A stretch of 64,000 nt of DNA from Cryptomeria japonica (lineage: Eukaryota; Streptophyta; Pinopsida; Cupressales; Cupressaceae): positions 837,426,136 to 837,490,135 of the forward strand of contig NC_081411.1 in assembly GCF_030272615.1 (NCBI RefSeq). The letters run 5' to 3'. Shown piece after piece: positions 1 to 10,240 of the stretch. The notes under the pieces are model-generated. The model searched no databases and was not told where the DNA came from. It saw nothing but the letters and a program-made list of their open reading frames with translations. The position numbers and the translations under genes are program-made. The stretch's first letter is position 1. Each line of letters begins with the position of its first letter.

Positions 1-765
1 ACTTTGAGTGAAGGTAGATTGAAGCTTAGAAGTATCTGATCAAGCAAAGATAGTGCTACTCAGACAGATCTAGAAAACCTGTTGTTTTCTAAAAAATTAC
101 AACAAAAGTAAAATCCCTCAACCAGGTAAGCTCTAACAAGCTTGGTTATTCATTAAATCCTCTAACAAGGTGGTCCATTAGCTTGGATTCATAAATCCTC
201 CAACAAGGTTACTACTAACATGGTATTGTGCTTCTAAAAAGGCATATTTGTAAATCCCTTAACCAAGTGATTCCTAACCAGAATTAGTTCTTAATAGGAC
301 TTATTGTAAAGCTCTAACAGGCTTTGGCTCCTAACAAGGCAAACTTTGAAAGAGTTCAGATAGATATCCTTGTGAGTCCCATCTCACCATGGTTTTTACC
401 TATTTGGGTTTTCCACGTATAAACATTCGAGTCAAGTGGTGAATGCTTTTGTGGCTGTGATCTTATTTATCAATTTGATTAACTTCTGATAAGGCATGTT
501 AAGTATAAGCATTGAGAGATGAATAAGTTGAGTTATGATTAAGCATTGTTGATGTTTACAAGATTGAAGGTGTTTACTGTTAATGTTGTCATAATAGCTA
601 AACCTGTTAATGTCAAGTATTCTTATGAATATTGATCTTGACTAAGATATGTTTACTTTGTTTCACTGAGTTTGAGTTTGGTAACTTTGTATCAGTTTTT
701 TAATATACTAATTCACCCCCCCTCTCAGTATTCTACTAGATACTTATTCTTTCATCATACCATCA
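1..765 (+). repeat. 5' LTR of Copia-A (3' portion only)
   Basis: This stretch matches 5970-6735 nearly base for base, with one net indel. It ends in CATCA at 765, directly before the primer binding site. It contains many short CTAACA/AGG-type motifs (about 110-350), a conserved block with ACCATGGTTTTTACC (about 387-401) followed by GGGTTTTCCACGT, and a C-rich run near 714-722 shared with other Copia LTRs of the window. Confidence 0.93.
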
Positions 766-767
766 AT

Positions 768-779
768 TGGTATCAGAGC
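768..779 (+). other. Primer binding site (initiator tRNA-Met type) of Copia-A
   Basis: TGGTATCAGAGC follows the LTR end CATCA by two bases. This sequence is the usual Copia primer binding site, complementary to the 3' end of initiator tRNA-Met. It fixes the 5' LTR end at about 765. The first gag codon follows at 837. Confidence 0.93.
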
Positions 780-836
780 TTCTCAGGTCCTTTTAATCTA
801 AAAGCCTAACAGCTTGAGGAAATGATCTTGTAGATC

Positions 837-2735
837 ATGATGAAGAAAGAAGGTCTAAAGTTTAACAAAGATAACTATAGAATATGGAGTGACAGAATGA
901 ATATTTACATTAACAGTCTTGGTAATCAGTATTGGGATCATATAGAACATAAGTATACTACACCTACTGGACCCTTGACTGGTGATCAGAAGAAAGAAAA
1001 ACAAGAAAATCACCAAGCATTAGAAGCTATTATCAGTTCTTTGTCCAATGTTGAATATGTAAATGTTCATGGTCTTGAAACTACATATGAAGTATGGAAG
1101 AAACTTGAAGATATCTATAGTAGTGATGAGCATGTCAAGATTGCTAAAGAAGAGAGTTTAAGAGGGAAGTTTAACGACATGAGAATGTCTGAAGGTGAGA
1201 ACATCCAACAGTATGGTCAAAGGATCAAAGAGATAGTTGGAGAGATAAAGAGTATAGAAGGGAAAGTGGAAGATGCCACAGTAATTAGTAAGGTACTAAG
1301 AACCCTGCTACCGGTCTATGCTATTCGAGTTGTAGCTATTCAAGAACTGAAATCCATTGACAAGACAAAGGTAACTCTTGACTCTATTATTGGAAAACTT
1401 ACTGGTTTTGAACTAAATGGCTATGATGGTAGTGTACAGAAATCAGAATCTGCATTTAGAGTTTTTGTCTCTAACCCATCTATGAGAAGAAGTAGAGATA
1501 CCGACCATAGTTATGAATCTAGATCTAGTAGAGATGATGATGATGAAGACAACTTAGTGGAACTTGAAGAATTGTTGGTAAAATGTCTTCTTAGAGGCAC
1601 TAGTAAATATAGAGGTAAGCTACCTTTAAAATGTTTTGCATATAACAAGATTGGTTATATAGCAACAAATTACCCTAATGGTAAAAATGATTACAAGAGA
1701 GACAAATATAACAAGTACAAGGGTACATGCAAGAGGGACCGTCTTGTAGCTATTGATAGTGGTATTACTGATGATGAATTTGATGATGATGCTAGTGAAG
1801 ATATTGTGTTTGTAGTAATTAAGGAAGAAGTATCAGATCATAAGGCACTAGTATCCAAAATGGATAACTCTGATGATTGGATCATTGATAGTGGTTGTTC
1901 ACATCACATGACTAGTGATCAGAGTAAATTTATTTCCTTGAAGGAATTTGATGGCGGTGTTGTCAGATTTGGCAATGACTCACCCTGCATGGTAAAAGGT
2001 AATGGAGTTATTTCTCTTAAAGGGAAGAGCAGTGCTGATGATGTCTATTGGGTTGAAGGCCTAAAGAACAATCTGTTAAGTGTGGCACAACTTAATGACA
2101 GAGGTTACCCACTAGATTTTATAAATGGTATATGCAAAACCTTTGACAACAAAGGTGAATTGATTGCAGCTGAGAAACAAACCAAAGGTAATCTATTTCA
2201 TCTCAATCCTAAAGTTAGCAACTGTTTGATTGTAAAAATAGATGATAGCTGGCTTTGGCATAGGAGATTTTGTCATATAAATTTTGACAATATTATTAAA
2301 GTAAGCAAGTCTAAGATAGTAAGATGCCTCCCTCAGCTAGACAAACTAGTTAATTCTCTTTGTAAAGAATGTCAGCTAGGAAAGATGACTTCTTCAACTT
2401 TCAAGAGCAAGTCCTTCTTAGTAGAGCACTTGTTAGATTTTTTTCATACAAACCTATGTGGACCAGTAAGAACAAGAAGCATTCAAGGTGACATATACTT
2501 CATGATCTTCACTAATGATTGTTCAAGGATGATGCGGGTCACATTCTTGAAGGATAAGAATGAAGCTTTTGGAAAATTCAATGCATTCAGAGCCTTAGCT
2601 GAGAAAGAGAGTGGCAAAAAGATAAAATGTCTAAGAATAGATAAAGGTGATGAATTCACTTCTACAGAGTTCACTAAATATTGTGATGATAATGGTATCA
2701 AGCGGCAGCTTTCTGTACCAAGGACACCACAATAG
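837..2735 (+). pseudogene. gag-pol: Copia-A gag, protease and first part of integrase
   Basis: A 632-codon open stretch starts at the first ATG pair after the primer binding site. Residues about 1-250 are a Copia gag (UBN2-like) domain. Near residue 266 is a decayed CCHC zinc knuckle in which only the first Cys of CX2CX4HX4C remains. The protease active site is DSGCSHHMT near residue 351. A GAG-pre-integrase/HHCC zinc region runs from about 472 (WLWHRRF) to 509 (CKECQLGKM). The integrase core follows, but its first catalytic Asp is Asn (TNLCGP, codon 2451-2453). The frame ends at TAG 2733-2735 in the motif TPQ-stop-NG, where the family has a second Gln; the same frame continues beyond. Certain as a Copia polyprotein, certainly inactive. 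Confidence 0.93.
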
Positions 2736-4942
2736 AATGGTATAGCAGGGTGAAACAACTGGTCAGTGGTTGAAGATGCTATAACTATGTTGATACAAGG
2801 AGGTGTATCAAAAACCTTTTGGAAAGAAGTTGTAAGTACAACTATCTACACAATGAACCAAGTTCTAGTAAAAAGAGGTAAGGACAAAACCCCATATGAG
2901 TACTGGTATGTGAGATCACGTGATATTAGCTATTTTAAAATATTTGGTAGAAAATGTTTTATTAAAAGAGGTGAGTACATGAGCAAGTTTGAAGCTAAGA
3001 GTGATGAAGGCATATTTCTTGGCTATTCCTCCAAGAGTAAGGCCTATAAATGCTTCAACAACCGGACACAAAAAATTGTTGAGAGTGATGATGTTCATGT
3101 AGATGGATGTCCTCAAATTTTAGAAGGAACTAGTTCTAAGAAGAAGGATGAAGATCATTACATTTTTCTTTTAGAACCAGAAACTGTTAAATCAGAAATC
3201 AGGAAAGCAAATCCTGATGTACTTGTTCAACCAGAATAAATAAATTCAGAGGAAAATGACAATGAAGAAGTTGAACCTGAAGAGAATGATCATGTTATTC
3301 CTAGGTATGTGAGACTGAATCACAGTCCTGAATAGATAATGGGGGATAAGGATGTTGGAGTACTAACTAGAAGGAGAATAAGAGATAACTCTTGTAAGAT
3401 ATCCACCTTTGAACCCAGAAATGCTAAATAGGCATTTGGTGATAATCATTGGGTAAAAGCTATGGAGGAGGAGTTGGAACAAATTGAGAATAAAAACACT
3501 TGTACCCTGGTACCCCGACTGGTAAACAAGAATGTTATAGGTAAAAAATGGGTATTCAGAAACAAGTTAAATGAAGATGGTGTTGCAGTTCACAATAAGG
3601 AAAGATTAGTATGAAAAGGTTATGTGCAAGAAGAAGGGGAAGACTATGGAGAAACTTTTGCACCAGTAGCACGACTGGAAGGTGTCAAAACACTACTTGC
3701 ATTTGCAGATCATAAGAAGTTCAAAGTATGCCAGATGGATGTCAAGTCTGCATTCTTGAATGGGATACTAGAAGAAGAGGTTTATATAGAGCAGCCTAAT
3801 GGTTATGCATTAATAGACAAGGAAGACATGGTATGCAAACTATATAAAGCTTTGTATGGACTAAATTAGGCACCCAAAGCATGGTATGAATGACTTCATA
3901 CTCATCTAATGAAGATAGGATTTGCTAGATCTAGTGACGACAACAACATTTATCTCAAGTCTAAAGGAGATGATATACTGGTCAGTGAAGTATTTGTAGA
4001 TGACATTATATTTGGAGGAAATGATGACATGAGTAATTGTTTTGCAGATGAAATTAAGAATGAATTTGAGATGTCATTAGTAGGGGAAGTAAAAAATTTC
4101 ATAGGCTTATAGATACAGTAGATGAAGAATGGTATTTTCTTTACTCCATCCAAGTATGTGAACGAGGTTTTGAAAACTTTTGGTATGAGTGATTGTAAAC
4201 CAGCTGGAACCCCAATGGTTACAAGTTGTTAATTGTCCAAGGAAGATGCATCTAAGTCTATAGATGAAAAGGAATTCAGGTCAATGATTGGCAAACTGCA
4301 TTTTATGTTGTTCATGGTTAACTAGATATTGCCCATGTAGTTGGTATTGTGGCTAAATTTCAAAAGAATCCAAAGGAGGCACATCTGATGGCAACTAAGA
4401 GAATCTTTAGATATCTGAAAGGTAATGTTGATTATGGATTATGGTATCCATATGGTGGATATTTTGACTTAGAGGCATACACATATGTTGATTGGGCAGG
4501 AAATATTGATGACCAGAAGAGTACTACCGGTGGAGCATTCTTTCTAGGAGGAGTTTCATGGAGTAGTAAAAAGAAGAGTTGCACTTCACAATCTACTATT
4601 GAAGCTAAATATGTCGTAGCTTATATGAATTGCATGCAAAGCTATGTGGATGAGGCACATTTTGGAAGGTTTGAAGATGAAAATCTCAGTACCTATAAAG
4701 ATGTTGTGTGATAATACAAATGTAATAAACATTTAAAAAATATTGTTTTGCACGCAAGAACTAAGCACATTGAATTGAAATATCACTTATTGAGGGAAAA
4801 TGTTCAAAGTAAAGATGTTATCTTGGAACATGTTTCTACCAAGGAGTAGCTTGCAGATATCTTTACCAAACCTCTGCCTAAGACCACTTTTGAGTATCTT
4901 AGAAGTCAATTGGGGGTTATCCCTCTTCATGAAGTTAGTTGA
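2736..4942 (+). pseudogene. pol: Copia-A integrase C-terminal part, reverse transcriptase and RNase H
   Basis: This continues the frame of 837-2735. It encodes the integrase tail (2766-3239, including GIFLGYSSKSKAYKCFN), then RT from about 3440 (NKNVIGKKWVFRNK; the catalytic FVDDII at 3993-4010) and RNase H (about 4349-4930, with DWAG, SQSTIEAKY and the tail TKHIELKYHLLRE). In-frame stops are at 2751, 3237, 3333, 3429, 3612, 3867, 3891, 4110, 4119, 4227 and about 4848. Most replace expected CAG or CGA codons. The frame changes between 4112 and 4349. The last recognisable codons (LGVIPLHEVS) end at a TGA near 4942. Confidence 0.9.
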
Positions 4943-5302
4943 ACATGATGTTGATTGCATTAGTCCCTAAATCACTTGTAGAATTTTATATGGATTGATG
5001 AAGGACTGGATGTATTCCACAGGGGGAGCATCAAGTTGCAAAATGATGCTGATACACAGTGAGAGCATAGGTACATGTTTTACTTTCCCTTTGGCATTGT
5101 TGTCAAAAGGGGGAGAATAATTATGTGTCTGACAAGGTGAATACTTGGTAATGGAAACCAAGATTCCTATTCACTAGTGGTAGGTTGAAGACACACAGAG
5201 CAATGTGAATATGGTAATGTAAACTAGGATTCCTATTCACCAATCTCAGTAGCAATCAGAGGCTTCAATATTTGTATTGTCATCAATTGCAAAGGGGGAG
5301 AT
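4943..5302 (+). other. Copia-A 3' untranslated region with polypurine tract
   Basis: There is no coding potential here. Three near-identical purine tracts of the form A(n)GGGGGAG occur at 5021-5028, 5105-5115 and 5291-5300. The last one abuts the 3' LTR (TGTTGGCA at 5303) and is the plus-strand primer. The two upstream copies may be accessory tracts or relics of duplication. Confidence 0.8.
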
Positions 5303-6735
5303 TGTTGGCATTTTGAGTTTGTTTGGAATTTTGTATAGAGATTGCATTAATGATATGTTGTCATTGATGTCAATTGAACCAGTGAAACATATTCATGTTA
5401 TTACTGATATTGTTGTTTTTGATATTGGCTAGTAACTGGTAAGAAGAGAGTTATACAAGACATTGTAACTGGTGTATGTAAAGTTTGTGAGTTGAACCGA
5501 TGAACTGGTGTGAAGGGTTAAACCTTTCTATGTAATGTAACTAGTAAACCCTATCAGCAATTAAACCCTAACCGATCAAGTTTATTGGTTTATTATCTGA
5601 TGAATAGTAATGTTGGAGATACATGTGATTACTATATGCAGATAAATTCATATTGGTTTGGCACGTTTGCTTATTTTCTAGGGAAGGAGTAAAGTGGATT
5701 GCATTTAATGCACAATGTGTGATGAGTTACAAAATCCAATGGAGCAATGATCATGTAGCGGTTGGAATTATCTTGAAGAATGTGAAGAGATTGTTATGAT
5801 TTCTAATGGTCAATATTGAACCGACTTGTTTGTAATATCAATGATGAGAATTAGGTTTTTTTTGTGTTACTGACCTAATTGATTTGTATTTATGGTTGAT
5901 GTAGTTGTTTGTAAAGGTTGATATAAAACCTTTTGAGTGTGTGGTTTCCCAACCAGTGAATGGATCTGCACTTTGAGTGAAGGTAGATTGAAGCTTAGAA
6001 GGATTCGATCAAGCAAAGATAGTGCTACTTAGATAGATCAAGAAAACCTGTTGATTTCTAACAATTACAGAAGAAGTTGAATCCCTTAGCCGGGTAAGCT
6101 CTAACAAGCTTGGTTACTCATTAAATCCTCTAACAAGGTGTTCCATTAGCTTGGATTCTTAAACCCTTTTAGCGAGGTTACTCCTAACAATGTATTGTGC
6201 TTCTAACAGGGCATATTTGTAAATCCCTTAACCGGGTGATTCCTAACCAAAATTAGTTCTTAACAGGACTTATTGTAAAGCTCTAATAGGCTTTTGGATC
6301 CTAATAGGGTGAACTTCAAAAGAGTTCAGATAGCTATCCTTGTGACTCCCATCTCACCATGGTTTTTACCTATTTGGGTTTTCCATGTATAAACATTTGT
6401 GTCAAGTGGTGAATGAATTTGTGGCTGTGATCTTATTTATTGATTTGATTAACTTCTGATAAGTGATGTTAAGTATAAGCATTAAGAGATGAATATGTTG
6501 AGTTATGATTAAGCATTGTTGATTTTTACAAGATTGAAGGTGTTTACTATTAATGTTGTCATAATAGTTAAACCTGTTAATGTCAAGTATTCCTATGAAT
6601 ATTGATCTTGACTGAGATATGTTTACTTTGTTTTATTGAGTTTGAGTTTGGGAGCTTTGTATCAGTTTTTCAATATACTGATTCACCCCCCCTATCAGTA
6701 TTCTACCAGATACTTATTCTTTTATCATACCATCA
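5303..6735 (+). repeat. 3' LTR of Copia-A
   Basis: It starts TGTTGGCATTTTGAG after the polypurine tract and ends ATACCATCA at 6735. Its last 766 bases pair with window positions 1-765. It carries the same iterated CTAACAAGG-type motifs (about 6075-6300) and the same GGTTTTTACC...GGGTTTTCC block. Open frames at 6602-6947 run across the LTR end into flanking DNA and are not genes. Confidence 0.95.
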
Positions 6736-6740
6736 CTTTG

Positions 6741-9280
6741 AAGGCTTTACCTTGGATATCCAAGGGAGTGAGATCCAATTCCAAATTAGGAGGCAATGCA
6801 GGAACATCGAATTGCATTTATGTACTTGTTGCAATGAATATATCTTCCTCAATTTATTCCTCACCCTGCCTTATCGGAAAAAAGGATACAACTGATGAGG
6901 AAGGACTTATGTTCAAATATTCAAGATCAATGATCCTGATTACTTGAAGAGGCTTAGTTTGTATCTTAGAGAAAGGTTATGAACTCATCATCTTCTTGCC
7001 ATTTATCCTTATTAATCTTCCACTATCATTGTTACTATCTTGTTCATCACTTATTTCTTCTCTTTCTCTTTTTTGAGAAGATTCTTGAATAGGCCTCCCT
7101 TTTGCCATGTCACCTGCTCTTTGTGATGAAGGAGGTTGTAAGCTTGATTGTTGTCGACCATGAACTTCTTCAAGTTTGGCTATCTTCTCCTTTAAAATCT
7201 TCTTCAATTCATCAAAAAATCTCATAACAAAATCATTTAATGGGTCATATTTTGGATCCATCTTTTGGATAGAAGCCCATAATTTTCTAAAGATTGTCCA
7301 CTTCTCTTTTCTCCAACTCTGAGTCATGAAGTCATATTCATTCCTAATTAAGTCCTCAGAAAAATTATGCACATGGGGCAATAGAGTTCCTTTTATTATT
7401 CTTCTATTTTTTTTTAAACCTTCAGGATCACTATTTCTAGCTATACTCTCCCCCAAATGATATGGAGCAAATAATTTTTCGAAGTGCTTATATCCTTCCT
7501 TTAGAATTAGAAAGTAAGGGATAATAGTGTAATCCAAGAAAATTATTCCTTTTCCCTTTCCTTTTAAATTCTTATCCTGAATGCATCCTATTTGTCACAT
7601 CACCTTAGAAAAACCTATTCTCAGAGGAACGTTGAAGGGCAGTACATGTGGTTGTCTATAGAAACCATAGATCCTAATAATAGTACTTATAGAGTAAGGG
7701 ATAAATCCCGCCAATTCTGTTCAATCCTGGCAAGAGGAACCCTCTCTTTGGGTCTCACAAAATCATGCAGTTCCTTAGGAATCCTTAGCAGATTAACTAT
7801 CAACATTTTCCTCAACTTAGAAGAAAAATTGCTATCAAACCTTACAAAGCTAGCCTCTTGTCTATCCCAAGACATATCTATGCTCCAAAGTTGTACTGGA
7901 ATCTCATTGTTATCAATTGTCCTTTTGAGGTTCATGGTACCCTCAAAGTAATCTGCATTCCTAAAAAGGAACATATACATGAGTAAAGAATACCAGAAGA
8001 ATTTAGCACCAGTTACTTGATTCTTAATGTCCAGTAACCCCTCATGAGTCTTTTCCTTAAGGTAAGGAGAAAAGTCAAAGACTACTGTATAGTCTGGATG
8101 TTATATTTGTATAGCCATGTACATTAAATCAGGCGTATCACTGTAATTGGATTAAAACCCATTATTTGACATAAAGAGAAGAAAGTAGCTTGAAAACAAG
8201 GAGCAAAAGCATCAATTAGGAATGGCTCCTCTGAGCTAGGGCCAATATGATATGTTGTATTCCCTGCTCTAGCTAGATTCACTGGAAGGAAACTCTTTCA
8301 AATGAATTCCCTCATCTTGTAATACTTTTCCTTTTGCTCATTTAAATCTATCTACACTAATCTCAGAGATGGTTCATATAGGTGAAAAATCTCTTGGAAC
8401 TCTTCCCTTTGGATGGTTAATAAAATTTATCCATCATTTCTCCTAATAACCCTTGAAACCAGGTCATATTTGTTTGCAACTTTTTTGAGTAGGTCGACAT
8501 CCATGAAAACACCCGATACTACAAACTTGCCCAAATCATACTGCCAAGGATTGGATAATGGGGAATGCAAATTCCTTTGTCCATACCATGTCTTGAACAT
8601 TTCTAACCTAGTCATTGGTATATTAGCATCTGCCAAGCGAAATGCTTTATCAATTAACCCTTCCCCTAGGGTTTTTCCATTCACAAACCTCTGTCCCTAC
8701 TGTTTTCATTAGTAGAGGGCTTCCATTGTTCCAAGAAATCATCATACAGATTTGATTTCATATAATCCATTTGTCTTGAATGTTTTCGTGATGGAGCTAT
8801 CTTTTGTAGCTAGGGCTTTATACTATAACTCCAAATTTAGGAAGGAAAAACTAGGGCTAGTACAAGATTTTAAATTACTAGATTAATTCACACAAATTTT
8901 ACTACTCTCTATCTAGCACTTTACCCTAGAACAAATTAAAATTTCTTCTTACAACTTTGTGCACAATTTATAATATTGATTTATTTCAAGAACATATGGA
9001 GAGCTTAGATAAACTTATTGCTTTGATTTTTTGCTAGAGATGACAATTCTATGTCACAAAGAGTCGTTTCAACCTTCTTCACTAGTAGGAAAACCTTCTG
9101 GATTGCTATGAAATCTTTTGTGAATGAAGAAAAACCTTTTAAGAGTTTAATTATTTCTTGGAAAAGAATGTAAATGTCCTATTCACCATTACTACTCGTG
9201 CGAGTGAAACAACAATTGATAAATTTGCACTTTAAAAAGTTTAAAACCTGGTCGTCGATCATCTTCCAAGTTTGCAAATC
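6741..9280 (-). mobile_element. Left half of an old Tat-like element (host LTR fragment)
   Basis: This segment lies between the Copia-A insertion and the target duplication CAATG (9281-9285) of the 19.7-kb element; its other half resumes at 28964. It carries a decayed copy (6977-8766) of the gene found in both LTRs of the 19.7-kb element. The gene start lies about 520 bp from 9280, and the other half adds about 890 bp before recognisable RT sequence. That places the gene roughly 1.4 kb into an LTR, close to the 1.6 kb seen in the intact LTRs. I infer that this is the 3' LTR of a related, older element. 8767-9280 holds no gene. Confidence 0.65.
6977..8766 (-). pseudogene. LTR-borne gene, copy 1 (unrecognised protein, decayed)
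   Basis: Read on the minus strand, open pieces lie near 8766-8700 (DDFLEQ), 8684-8427 (DLGKFVVSGVFMDVDLL), 7980-7687 (a frame with VQLW and FSSKLRKML) and 7537-6977 (FEKLFAPYHL, EDLIRNEYD, WRKEKW). Each has a recognisable counterpart, in the same order, in the LTR genes at 10241-13823 and 23679-27254: DDFLEQ, ELDVGKLVVPRVFMD, VQLW, FASKIRILL, FEEFFQPYRL, EDLIRNEFD and LRKEKW. The copy is broken by several frameshifts and stops and lacks the C-terminal half. I do not recognise the family; no catalytic motif is visible. Confidence 0.7.
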
Positions 9281-9285
9281 CAATG
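9281..9285. repeat. Target-site duplication CAATG (left)
   Basis: CAATG precedes the left LTR end TGTTGGTCT at 9286. The same five bases occur at 28959-28963, right after the opposite LTR end. This pair fixes the outer limits of the 19.7-kb element. Confidence 0.88.
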
Positions 9286-10240
9286 TGTTGGTCTAAAATT
9301 CTGATTCCCCTCTTATCCCTTATAAGAAATATAATAACTCTATCTACAAATAAAGAGATCAAAGAAAAAGAACCTCATAGTAGCATATGACAAGGTTTCA
9401 AGAACCTTCTACACTTTGAACTTATCCAAAGTTCAAGTGGGTATACCTTCCATGAATAATTTCACACTTTTTAAAATAGATCCATAGTGAACCAGTCCAA
9501 AACTAGTGAATCTTATCGCCTCAAACACAAACTGAAATAATGAAAGAAAGCTTATGCTCATGTTCAGTATTGATCTACAAGAAATGTAGCAAGAGAGCTA
9601 CAACTGATACCAGTGCCTAATCCAGGCCAAAGAGTCATCTAAATTAAACAAGGATTTCACAATTAAACATCTCCATACATATCATCACTTCGGCTTCTAT
9701 CAACCCCATACATGCCTGACATATATAAGAGTCTTTCCTTATTAGACTAGACAATGTTCATCAGATTCAAAGTCTCCAACAAAATAACATACTGACAGAG
9801 ATATTCCTTGCGTATTTAATTCCTCTCCTAAAGAAGAAAGATAAGAAACATATCTATAAAGACTACATTACAATCCATGTTTAATTGAATAACCCTAGAT
9901 TACCCAAATGAAACTAGTAAAGATTTGAAAGCACACCAGAAGACAATGCAAATTCTAGGCTCAAAATTTTGTGGTTGGTATATTGATATTCATTTTGAAA
10001 AAATCTTAAAAAGATCAGAACATTCTCTGTAAACTTAGACAAAACCCAGATAAATTTCTGCAGAGTTTCTTTACAAATTCTTCCGATCCTTTTCTAACTA
10101 GTCCTGGTATCCATTTATAATACTATGGATGCATACAAGCTTCGGACCTTTTCAAAAAGTTTGTTACAACAAACTTCTTGTTTGAACAAGAAGTAGCAAA
10201 TCTTTTCCACTTTCTAACGACCCCTTTCCCACGGTTGTCA

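Larger units (their letters stand above)
1..6735 (+). mobile_element. Copia-A: Ty1/copia LTR retrotransposon, 5' end cut by window start
   Basis: Position 1 aligns with position 5970 inside the 3' LTR, so the window opens about halfway through the 5' LTR. The order is LTR, tRNA-Met type primer binding site, gag, protease, integrase, reverse transcriptase, RNase H, polypurine tract, LTR. Integrase before RT is diagnostic of the Copia superfamily. The five bases after the 3' LTR are CTTTG (6736-6740); the matching upstream target duplication is outside the window. The coding region has about a dozen nonsense codons and at least one frameshift, so the copy is dead. Confidence 0.95.

Noticed and set aside
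6602-6947. Two plus-strand frames of about 100 codons
   Set aside because: They span the end of the Copia-A LTR and unrelated flanking DNA; no homology.
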